A stretch of DNA of 64,000 bases, taken from Manihot esculenta. Its lineage: Eukaryota; Streptophyta; Magnoliopsida; Malpighiales; Euphorbiaceae. Every line of letters begins with the position of its first letter. The stretch's first letter is position 1. The position numbers and the translations under genes were made by a program. Below the pieces are notes generated by a model. The model made no database searches, was not told the origin of the DNA, and saw nothing but the letters and a program-made list of their open reading frames with translations. Where the stretch lies: NCBI RefSeq assembly GCF_001659605.2, contig NC_035161.2, positions 24,909,691 through 24,973,690 of the forward strand, in the 5' to 3' direction. Below are positions 35,519 through 45,624 of the stretch, piece by piece.

Positions 35519-38219
35519 AGCTTGGCCTCACATGGAAGTCTGTCTTCTTTATCATTGTAACTTCACTGCTTCAGTTATAAAATTATGCATCTTTGGGTTA
35601 TTTAGTAAATCATGGTTATAAAAACAAGTGATTTTTCCTTCATGTTTATCCCTTAATGAGCAAAAATGAACTTGTTTTGAATGTTGTTATTCTCTCAAAA
35701 ATTTTACCATACAATCCCTCGTAGATCCCACCAGCATCAATAGTCGAATTTTTCATTATTTCCTTTCAATGAAGAAGTACACTTAATTTATTAGATTTGT
35801 TGGTAAAATATCAGCATTACATAAACCCAAAAAAGCTCTAATCACATAAAAATCCAAGGACAAGAATGCCAGTACATAAGTTTCTATAAGCTACAATCCC
35901 TATAATAGATTCTAAATTTGTTTGAAGATCTAGCAACATCACATTAAAGGCAAAAAAACATGTGATAGCACACTCTTCATTGGCAAAAGACAAATTCAGC
36001 AGGTTGTGGGTCAGCAGAAAAAGTAAAACTTGGAGATACAGAAACTCGCAGGAATTACCTCCTGGGAAAATCTCACAGCCTATATGGCGTTTTATCTAAA
36101 ACTTTTAAAAAATATCAGTCATTGTCTCTCTCTCCAATGCTAAAATTTACATGCGCCTAAAATTCCAATGGAGGTTAACAATCAAGGTAGCTGTCACCTT
36201 TATTTCTTGCCTGTATTGTAGCGACAAAAATTTATGAAGAAAAACAAAACCATGTAATAAAAAATGATAATTTGAGTTGGACCCATAATTTAATTTTGAT
36301 TGATATTTTTTAATGTCCAAGAAATTATTAAAGCCATAAGTCATTTGAAATGTCAAAAAAAACGTAATGAAAATGAAATTTTTGGTGACGTGACTTATTT
36401 GATACGGACTTTACATGAAAATTTATTTAATATTCTCAATTTTACACTTGCATTTTTAGTTATACCGTTTATCTCTCTAATTGGTAATTTATATTAATGC
36501 CTTTCACAACTATACTTTATTTTCAACCTAATCATTAATATAATAATTAATAACTATTAAAATAATATATCAATTTTAAAATAATAATATTATTAAATAT
36601 ATTTTAAAATTTTCGAAGCTTTTTAATTCATTTTGAATTCATTACTCTATCAAAGTGACTGATTTTTAAATTCTCATAGTACCCTTCAAAATTTCTTTAA
36701 GGGCATATTGAATAATTTTTATAGATTTCAGTATTTTATCAATTCAGACTAAACAACGAGCTAATAAATCTCTTTTTTTTTTGTCACTGAATTTTTCAAT
36801 TAAATTTATTATAACACTCATAATAACAACTTTATGAAAATTCTATTTTACTATAAACTTTAGTTTTGATAAACTTTAATTTATTATTTTTTTCTGTACT
36901 AATAATACTTACTCTCAATTTCATTCTAAAAAAATATAACGTTATAAGTTTTTGACATTCAATAACTCCTCTGTTAAAAAATAATTGCAAAAATATAAAT
37001 TTTAATAAAAATAACAAAGCTTGCCGACATTTGGGCGCGCACAAAACGTATCATCATGGAATCCTGAAAGATGAATCACTCCAATAATTGAGATTATGGA
37101 CCATTTCACTTTTCTATTAGGTTGGATTGATAAAGACTTCACAACTTTTTTGGGCAAGCACGCAAGCTTGGATTTTTCAAGTTACTATAGAATGCAAAAT
37201 TTTAGATTGATTTATTATATTTGACTCCTGCATCATCAATATTTATATATGTATAAACTAATTATCTTACTTTTTTGAAAAAGTTTAAGAATATTTTGTT
37301 TTTAATAATTTATTGATATCATTCGTATTAAATTTTTTTGAAATTTGTAAAATAAAAAAAATATTGAAAAATTAATTTAATAATTTTTTGATATTTATAT
37401 GAGTGTATTGAATAAATTATAAAATTAATGATTTCAGAAAGAAATATATAATATAAAATTCTGTATGAGATAAAATAAAAATTCGTATATAAATATATCG
37501 ATACAGAATTCTATCATATATATATATTTTTTAGGAAATAAAATTTGTAATTTAATCTTTATTTTTTTAATAATAAATAATTTAAATCCTGAATTTTTAT
37601 TATATTAATAAGATAGTCTTTCTATTAAATTTATTATTAGTCGATTGTTAATTTAATAAGTCAAACTCAAAATTTAAGAGACTATTATTATAAATATTAA
37701 AATAATAATAATTAAATTGTTATAAATTTTTAAAATTAAAAAAATTAACCAGTTATAAAAAGTGAAATTTAAAATATTAAATTATTATAATCTAATATTA
37801 AATTTTAATAGAATGATTATTTTATTAATAGAATAAAATTTTAAAAATTAAAATATTTATTACTAAAATAATAGAGACTAAATTATTGATTTTGTTAAAC
37901 CTTCTGGAATATGTATAAATTATCCTTTGATTTTTTTTTAATAGTCATAATAGACCAAAACTTAATATTTGTGTCGAATTGCATTTTAATTTAATAAATT
38001 GGTTTAATATTTATATTTTTAAGCAAAGTTTGAAATTAAAATATGAGAATTTAGATAATATATCATATGTAATATTTTATTATATTTTAAATATAAATTA
38101 ATTTTATATGTGTCATTTTATTTGAATTTTTATATTTTATTTTTTAAAAATTAACAAAAAAATAATACCAAATGTCGTTTGAATTAAAATAAAAATTAGC
38201 GTAAATATTAACCATTTTT
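35519..38219. other. AT-rich intergenic DNA downstream of the bHLH gene
   Basis: The first 150-200 bp will include the 3' untranslated region (TTATAAA-type signals near 35573 and 35615). The rest is strongly AT-rich with no frame I would defend; short ORFs such as those near 36150-36500 have no recognisable content. Confidence 0.5.
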
Positions 38220-38500
38220 CAATGAATTAGTCTACATATTATTATATCAAATGATTATATATTGATGATCCCAATTATATAGATCACTCGGTTTTTTATT
38301 CAATTATTTATAATTGTAAGTCTCTAATTAATGAGATGAATAGTGTTAATATTCGTTATATTTCTCGATCTGCTAATAGCGTAGCACAAATATTTGTTAG
38401 GACTGTCAATTCTTTAATAAATCAGATGAAATAAACTGTTTCACCTCCTATTTGTATTTTGCCTTTGTTAAAATTTAGTAGTGCTTAATAAAATTTTTCT
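38220..38500 (+). pseudogene. LINE 3' end (RNase H tail)
   Basis: Plus-strand frame reads NIRYISRSANSVAQIFVRTV near 38353-38412, then PPICILPLL and a stop near 38487, matching the end of plant LINE ORF2 (the R-x-A-N-x-V-A motif followed by P-P-x-C-I). Stops are present upstream. It is on the opposite strand from the LINE at 24838, so it is a separate insertion. Confidence 0.65.
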
Positions 38501-38539
38501 ACATTTACTTCAAAAATAAAAAAATTTACATATTGATAA

Positions 38540-39362
38540 AAGTATAATTAAATGTGGGTGCCCCATACCTTATTCCTTATTCATAAATTCATTGGTTAAA
38601 GCTCAAGATCTTATTAAGCTCATGAAAAGAACTTTCCCGATGATGACCTGAAACGACATTATTAATGGGAGAGACCAAGAGAGGGTCAGATGACTTCGTT
38701 GCTAACGAAGAATGAAGCAGGAGAATATTGTTAGCAGATATGTCGAGTTTTCACATAATATTATTGTTAGCAGATACAATGCAGTAAATTCTCCTTACGT
38801 CTGTAATTATGGGATTCCCAATCAATTAGTCAGGGGGATCTCCTATTAATTAGCCGACACTAGCTGGATTTTCAGGAAATGCTATAATTAACTTCATCTT
38901 CTTACATTATAAAAGTTGATGATCGTAAAGGCTAAGATACGCATTCTTACACAACTACTCTTGAGTTTTAAGCAATTCCTAATACTCACGCTATTCTTCA
39001 GTTTACTGATTTGAGTATTGGAGTGGCTATCATAGGCGCCAACCACCTCACATTCTCTTTCTTGCAAAATTGATCAATTGTAGCACAACTCTATTTCAGC
39101 CTCATCATTTGGTTCCACTGTCGAAAAATTCATTGAATTCTATCTATTTATTTGGATTAAAACTGGTCTCTTATCTCCTTTCTCTTAAAAAGAAATTTCT
39201 CTCTTTTCTCTCTCTTGAAATGACCGATAATTTATGAGTTACTACTAAAGTTGCTACCAATGAGGGCACTATAATTTCTTCCGCTTCTGGTAGTGGACAA
39301 AATACACCCTTCATAGTCAACGAAGCAGATCTCAACAATCTGAATAAATGAGCAAATGCTCC
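38540..39362 (+). mobile_element. Tat-type gypsy leader and start of gag
   Basis: The segment GATTTGAGTATTGGAGTGGC followed by GCGCCAACCACC (about 39010-39048) resembles the LTR end/leader of Tat/Ogre-type elements as I recall them. A reading frame opens at ATG 39220 with an early stop and continues as TKVATNEGTIISSASGSGQN and VNEADLNNLN. It is interrupted at 39367 by an LTR element and resumes at 42890. LTR boundaries were not found. Confidence 0.55.
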
Positions 39363-39613
39363 AATACTGATATGGAATCCAGGATCAACATGTGATCAAG
39401 AATCCTAATCTTAGTGTGGGAAGGTGTAACTATAATATAGGAAGGGTATCTAGTTAAATAGTCAAACCTAGATTATATTAAATATCATTTTCCTAAATTT
39501 TCTTGGAGAAATCTCATTCCTAAATGGGTTGCACGAATTTTCCTTCTAATTTAGTCTAAATTAATTTAAAACAAATCCCACAAATACTAAAAAATACCAA
39601 AATAAAAAAATAA

Positions 39614-41747
39614 AAAAATTACCTTTCAGTCCCTGAGATTTATCGTAATTAACACTTTTGTCTCTCTATTTTGATGACCCACTACTTAAGTCCCTCACTT
39701 TCTCTTCCGTCCGAATTCATAGTCCTTCCGTCCAAAATAGCCGTTTGGTCAAAGAGTCTAAGGTGAGAGGTGAGATTTTTTACCAAAAATGCCCTTAATG
39801 AACTTGTTAAAACCCCTTTCATTCCAGCAATTCCTCCATCCTTCTTCTCCCTCATTTCTTTTTTATTTATTTTCGACCATTGTTGATTCTCCCTTTTTTT
39901 CTCTTTTCCATCTTTATTCTCACTCATATCTTTCTACTCTCTCATAACTTTCTTCTCTCTCATATCTTCTCTATTTCCTTTCGACCATTGTTGATTCGTT
40001 TTTTTTTCTCATTTCCATCTTTCTTTTCCCTCACATTTTCTCTATCTTTCTATTCTCTCATATCTTTCTTCTCCCTCACATGCTAGAGAAGGTGATAGAA
40101 AATATTGTAAAGATGAAGGATGATTTGAAGAAGATGAAGTAAGAACAAAGAGCTACTAGAGATGAGATTGCAAATATTGGGGGGATTATGTGCCAATTGA
40201 GAATAATTTATATTGTTTTGATTTTTGTTGTAGTTGGAGTAGCAATGAAAGTGATTTGAAATAATATATACTAGGAATTTAGATAATAGAAACTACCTTT
40301 TTTGCTGTGAATATATATTTTGAATTTACAGTAGTACGATGGACTAAAATGTTTGAATATTTAATTTTATGAGGACGTAAGTGTTTAAAAAATTAAACAT
40401 ATGAGAACTAAAGTGTCTGCAAATTTAAAAATATGAGGAATATAGTGTTTAAATATTTAAATATATAGGGACTATAGTGTTGTAAACTTTTAGTTAATTA
40501 AGTGACAGTATCCTTCACAGATATATTATTTTGTTACAAAATACTTTATCCTTATTCACATATAAAAATGTTATAAAAAAAGTAGCCAACAAGAAATGTA
40601 AATGTATACACAGAATGTGAAAAAAACTGAATATTCATTCATATAAAAGTTTGATCATTTGAATGTCAACATCAGCCTTGTCATTTCACTGATCAAGTCC
40701 ATTACATTACAAATAAATTTTTTTCCATTACATCACAAAATATATACAAAAAACCTATCTAAATTCTCTAAAGTTGTCCAAAATAGCTTTACAATATCTG
40801 CATATCTAAAATGACCAGTATATATCCAAAATAGCTGCACATCAAAAGATTTCAAGAAGACCAACACATGTTCAAAACCTGCAAATGAAATCTGTAAAAA
40901 AAAAAACATCAAAAGCTGCACACTAACTATGTTCAAAAAAATCACAATTTCATCCAATTTGGACTAAGCTAAAACTCACCAAATCTGTCCAAAAAAACAT
41001 GTTACACATCTAATATATCGAACAAAAAACTCACAACCTGCACACCTCTCAGATTTATCCGTTGCTATCTCTAAAAATAAAAAGGAAATTACAAAATTAA
41101 TTCCAAAATCATTAAACCCTTTATTTACAGTAAATCCTAGAAAAACTAAAAAATAAAAAATTATTTATTGTAACTCAAAAAATCTAAACAGTAAGTAACA
41201 AATTTATTTTCACCGTAAAACAAAAGGGATTTTCGTACCTTCAAAGTGGATCATGATTTCATTTTCTTCTGCGTATATGAACACTGACTCCACCTTCAGA
41301 ATGGGATCATAGAGAGAGAGAAGTTTTGATAGAGAAAGAGACAGAGAGAGCGCAAGAGAGAGGGACAAGACTTCAACAGAGACAAATAGAGCGCGAGAGA
41401 GAGGGACAAGTTTCAAAAGAGACAGAGGGGTTTAGTTTCGATAGAGAGAGATATAGAGAGAGCGCGAGAGAAAAGGAAAAAGTTGAAAGAGAGAGAAGTT
41501 TAGATAAAGACAGAGAGAGCACGAGAGAGAGAGAGAAGAAAGAGCGATAGGGTTTTGTGATTTTGAAATATAGGGACTTTTGGTGAGGGTCAATTTTGTC
41601 AATTCATATCTCCCAAACGGCTATTTTGGATGAAAGGACTACGAATTCAGACGGAAGAGAAAATGAGGGATGTAAGTGTTGGGTCGTCAAAATAGAGGGA
41701 CAGTAGTGTTAATTACGTTAAACCTCAGGGACTAAAAAGTAATTTTT
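39614..41747. mobile_element. Non-autonomous MULE-like element with long terminal inverted repeats
   Basis: The left end (about 39614-39755) and the reverse complement of the right end (about 41610-41747) match over roughly 140 bp. Shared landmarks are TTTCAGTCCCTGAG against TTTTAGTCCCTGAG, ACACTTTTGTC, CTCTTCCGTC and CAAAATAGCCGTTTGG. No transposase is visible. Near 40080-40255 a short frame with a stop (MLEKVIENIVKMKDDLKKMK, later IYIVLIFVVVGVAMKVI) looks like a coiled coil plus a membrane segment. The left interior is pyrimidine-rich with a 108-bp direct repeat (39874 and 39982), the right interior purine-rich (41311-41545). Exact ends and target duplication are blurred by A-rich flanks. 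Confidence 0.75.
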
Positions 41748-41992
41748 CCTAAAAATTGGCCTAAGTGTAATTTGGCTATATATGCATTATGTGATATGAA
41801 ATTGTATTGTATGTCCACATGTATTGAAGAGAGTGTGACTTGTTTTCTCATTATCCATACTTCCCAAATATAGTATTCATCTTGTAAGTCTTTAATCAAG
41901 TGATGATAATTTGATTTGTCATGATTTGGAGCTTCTCATATTGAATCTTTAAAGAGTGTGAAGGCTTTAATGCACAACTTGTTGTTGAAGAA

Positions 41993-42307
41993 TCATGTTA
42001 TACTCATGCTCGTACCATTCTCTCCTTTCTCGAAAAGATTCGTCCTTGAATCTTCAACCATAATGACAAGAAATGGATCGACATACATGGGATCATCTCC
42101 AAACAGGTTGTCTTGTGCCAGAATGTTAAAGGCAATTGAAATCTCAAATTCTTCGATTTCTTCCATATGACAATGTTTAAATTTAGAATCATCTTCTTCG
42201 TTATTTTTAAATCGATTTACATCACTATTAGTGGTTTGTTCTTTCTCTTTCTGGATGGTTTTCTCTATAATTTTCATGAAATGTTTGAATTCAATCTGAA
42301 ATTTCAT
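41993..42307 (-). CDS. Unrecognised short frame near the 5' end of the minus-strand LTR element
   Basis: 104 codons, rich in Lys, Glu, Asp and Phe, ending in VEDSRTNLFEKGENGTS. The phrase resembles the C-terminal end of some plant gypsy polyproteins as I recall them, which would mean that a large internal deletion has brought the pol end close to the primer site. It could equally be chance. No function is proposed. Confidence 0.25.
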   Translation of the reverse strand: MKFQIEFKHFMKIIEKTIQKEKEQTTNSDVNRFKNNEEDDSKFKHCHMEEIEEFEISIAFNILAQDNLFGDDPMYVDPFLVIMVEDSRTNLFEKGENGTSMSIT

Positions 42308-42538
42308 GAATGAAGTACTAAACTTTGATATCTCTCATTTTTCTTTTTTAAATCAAACAACTGAAATGATTTTTTCACTCTTCTTTTTTTTTTTCTTTAA
42401 ATCTCACACAATTGAAATAATTTTTTCTTTTTTTTTGCAAACTGAAGTAATGAAATAAAACTAAAATTAAATAAAAATAAAAAAATAAAACTTATGAAAT
42501 AGATAAATATAGATAAATAGAAATTTATCTATCATTGT

Positions 42539-42550
42539 GCTCTGATACCA
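42539..42550 (-). other. Primer-binding site of the minus-strand LTR element
   Basis: GCTCTGATACCA in plus coordinates, i.e. TGGTATCAGAGC on the minus strand, two bases from the LTR at 42553. Confidence 0.7.
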
Positions 42551-42552
42551 AT

Positions 42553-42889
42553 TGATGCAGAACTCAAGATTAATTTGTCATCAAGAACCGCATCACATAA
42601 CTTGATAAAGAATGAGGCAAGATATCTTTCAAAATGTTACTCTACTATACCCCTAATCAACCAATGAGATTAGAAACGAAGATTATAGATCTCCTCCATG
42701 TTTAGCAAACTTATCAAGGTTTTTCTTGTGGCATTTCTAACTGGTTTATCGCTCCATAATATTCGTTTCTAATTACATTGGTCGGTTAGGGGTTTAGTAG
42801 AGCAACCTTCTGGAAGATATCTTGTCTTGTTCTTTATCAAGTTGTGTAAAGGGATTCTTGATCACAATTTGATCCTGAGTTCCACATCA
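42553..42889 (-). repeat. LTR (337 bp) with a long internal palindrome
   Basis: Begins TGATGCAGAACTCAAG and ends CTGAGTTCCACATCA. The outer arms of about 140-150 bp are imperfect inverted repeats of each other (for example AACTTGATAAAGAATGAGGC against GTCTTGTTCTTTATCAAGTT), so the LTR could fold into one long hairpin. Confidence 0.7.
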
Positions 42890-43193
42890 AATACATCGAA
42901 ACATTGCAGGCTATTCTTGAGCAATACAAAGCTTGAGAGGAGGCATCATTTATGGCTCCTAGAGGAAGGGAGGAAGCCTCCGTTAATACCCTAAGGACTC
43001 AAAAAAAGGTGAACCAGATGCAGTCCAAAGAGAAGGCCAAGTTTGAAGAAGAATAGTCACCAAATGATGCTCCAAAAGATGTCAACTGGAAGCTGGTACA
43101 GGCTATTCAAAGGTACCAAAAGGAGCAGGAGGAGGACTATGGCTTGGACGATACCTCGCCGCTATCAGAAGAGATCTTAGTAGAAACTTTCTC
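42890..43193 (+). pseudogene. Tat-type gypsy gag fragment, interrupted by T3
   Basis: Plus frame reads YIETLQAILEQYKA, a stop, MAPRGREEASVNTLRTQKKV, a stop, then NWKLVQAIQRYQKEQEEDYG and DTSPLSEEILVETF. 'SPLSEEIL' is the usual lead-in to the Tat gag core, at which point T3 is inserted. Continuation after T3 was not found because T3 has lost its 3' half. Confidence 0.65.
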
Positions 43194-45365
43194 TGTAATA
43201 CCCGGCTAGACCCTGACATCGGAATTCCTACTTTCCGGCGGAATCTCGGATGTCGGAACCCTCTAGAAGGGTAAAATATATTTTTATAAAATGTTTTTAC
43301 ATGCTTTTATAGTTTTAATGAAGAAAGAAAATTGAGTTTTGAAAGAAAAAGCCATGGAGGAAAAACCTAGGTTCGACCGCCGAACCTCAAGTTCGGCTGC
43401 CGAACATGGGGAGCTTGCGGAAGCTCTTTTGGCCCCCGAAGGTGGTTTAGCCAGCCACCTATAAAGGGCCCTTTGTCTGAAAATGGACGAGTTTTCTCTC
43501 TCTATTTTCGGGCATAGGTGAGATTTCGCCCTCCTTTGGTTGATTTTGTGTTTTCCTTCAAGTTTTGATGAGTTTTTACCTTTGTTTTGAAGATTTTAAG
43601 CTAAGATCAAAATTTTAAAGCTTGGAGACCCCCGGAGCTCAATTTCTCTCAATCTCCAAGTTTAGATCACCTCTCCTCTCGATCTTCAAGAGGTAAGTGT
43701 AGATCCTTACCTTTTTTTATGTTTTAAGTAAGTTTTAAGGGGTTTTAAGGGTGTTTTGATGCATGTTTAGGCTAGTTGTAAAATGTTAGGGTTTATGTTG
43801 GTTTATTGTTAAATGTATGAAAATGTTATGTTTTGTTGTTGTTTGTTGGGATTTAGGCTAGTTTTTGTACCCCTTATGCATGTTGAGTGTATATGCATGT
43901 TTTAGAATAGTTGGATGCATGTTTTGAGAAGTTTTAGAGGCTGAATGCGTGAGGCAAAATCGGGTTCTGCCATCCTGGAGAACCCAGGTTCGGTCGCCGA
44001 ACCTACCAGGGGAGGCAGTTTTGGCCGCCTAAACTCGCCCCCGAAAGTTGGACTTTCGGCTCTGGAGGGGAGTTTCGGCCGCCGAACCTGCCCCCGAAGG
44101 TTAGTCACTTTCGAGTCTGTGAAGGCTTTCGGCCGCTGAACCTTGCCCCCAAAAGTGCCTGACTTTTGGATCTGTAGGGACTTTCGGCCGCCGAACCTGC
44201 CGCCAAAAGTCCCCTGCCAAGCCTTCCTTTGCCTGTTTTGCATGCATGTTTTATGATGTTTTAGGGGGTTGTTGGGGAGATGTTTAGAGTCTTTATAGAG
44301 TATGTTTGGTCCCTTATTTGAGTCTACATGTGTAGGATCAGACCTGAGGAACCGAGGCGATCAACAGTGAGTTAGCTGCTCCACGGTCAGTTGAGTATCA
44401 GCCAGAGGTGAGTAGAACACAACTATTTTTATTTCAAAGCAATTAAACTTTTAAGCATGTTCATGCATCATGAATGCCATGTATGTAATAGGTTGTATTG
44501 CATTAGAATTCATGAATATGACGCATTGCATAATATGATATTGATGTGGATGGATGTTGGATGACCCATTGGCCTTTGATATGATATGATATGATATGAC
44601 ATGGTATGGAAGTCCATGTCGAGGCCCATTCTACGCCCCTGGCACAGAGTAAGAGAAAGTCCAGGTCGAGGCCCATTCTACGCCCCTGGTACAGTTGGAT
44701 ATATTATGTTATGATATGTTAAGCGAAAGTCCTGAGGAGCTCCCGTTGTGGGCTGGGCACATTGGATTATGTAGAGGGCCATTGGTGACAAGTCCATCCT
44801 TGATGTGAATTGTTTGTGATGTGATGCATTTCATGAAAGCATATGTTTAATGAACCGTTTTTACTGTTTTGCTCACTGGGCTTTTGTAGCTCACCCCTTT
44901 CCCCTAACCCCCACGTTTGCAGGGTCAGAGATAGCAGGAAGTCAACAAGGGTAATGGCTATGTTATGTAATAGAGTTGTAGTGGACATGTAATGTAATGT
45001 AAAGTAATGTAATGAGGATTAGTATTGTGCTTGGCCCTAATGTTTATTGTAAATTCCTATTGTACATGATCTTTATGTAAATGTTTTAATGATGAGATAT
45101 GTTGAACCAGGCTTGAGATATGAGATGTTGACCCAACTGGAGCAATTGATGAGGGCTCCAGTAAGGGGTTTTATGTATACGGTTATGATACATGCACAGG
45201 TCAAGCTTGGTATATGAAAAGTTTAAAGTTTTTATGAAAATATATGATCATGTATGGGATTTTATCAGATGTACAGGATGTATGTTAGGCTTGCTACGGG
45301 TTCCGGCGACCTTAAGTCGATCTGAATCCTAGCGCCGGTAGCGGTCCAATTTTCGGGTCTTTACA
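43194..45365 (+). repeat. 5' LTR of T3
   Basis: 2172 bp from TGTAATACCCGGCTAG to CGGGTCTTTACA. TATA box at 43460 in CAGCCACCTATAAAGG. Contains repeats with AGGCCCATTCTACGCCCCTGG near 44625-44695 and an inverted-repeat cluster near 43988-44210 that is more eroded than in T1 (several GCCTAAAC, GCTGAACC and GCCAAAAG variants). Confidence 0.92.
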
Positions 45366-45368
45366 GAG

Positions 45369-45389
45369 TGGTATCAGAACCCTAGGTTC
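45369..45389 (+). other. Primer-binding site, T3
   Basis: TGGTATCAGAACCCTAGG, three bases after the LTR; one change (G to A) from the T1 and T4 sites. Confidence 0.85.
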
Positions 45390-45624
45390 ATATGGTCGGA
45401 CCTAGAGTGTGTCGGGCTCATAGATGTTATAGAAGGGCAAGCACAATAGGAAAAATCATGTCCACTAGGATAGGATGTAGAGTCCTGTCTTGATGATGAT
45501 GTGTAATGCCATGATTATATGCATATGCATTAATGATATGCTATGTATGATGAGGGTTCATGTGTTTCCACATGAACCATATGATGCTAATGTTTTGTGT
45601 GATGTGATGTTTTTCAGAAGCAGG

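Larger units (their letters stand above)
39368..42889 (-). mobile_element. Minus-strand LTR element without pol, AATAC duplication
   Basis: Flanked by AATAC at 39363-39367 and 42890-42894; the interrupted Tat gag continues on the far side. The right-hand LTR (42553-42889) is followed leftward by a minus-strand primer site TGGTATCAGAGC (42539-42550), so the element is in minus orientation. The left end (TGATATGGAATCC...) matches the LTR terminus, but the rest of the left LTR is too diverged to delimit. The interior has no recognisable pol and contains the MULE-like element 39614-41747. Confidence 0.65.

Noticed and set aside
36147..37044. Small ORFs in the AT-rich region downstream of the bHLH gene
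   Set aside because: Phe/Asn/Lys-rich translations of AT-rich DNA, no domain, no splice structure.
39682..39927. Minus-strand 81-codon ORF rich in Lys and Glu
   Set aside because: Lies in the MULE-like terminal repeat and its CT-rich interior; it is the complement of low-complexity sequence.
41326..41550. 74-codon ORF of Glu/Arg repeats
   Set aside because: Translation of GAGAGA-type low-complexity DNA.
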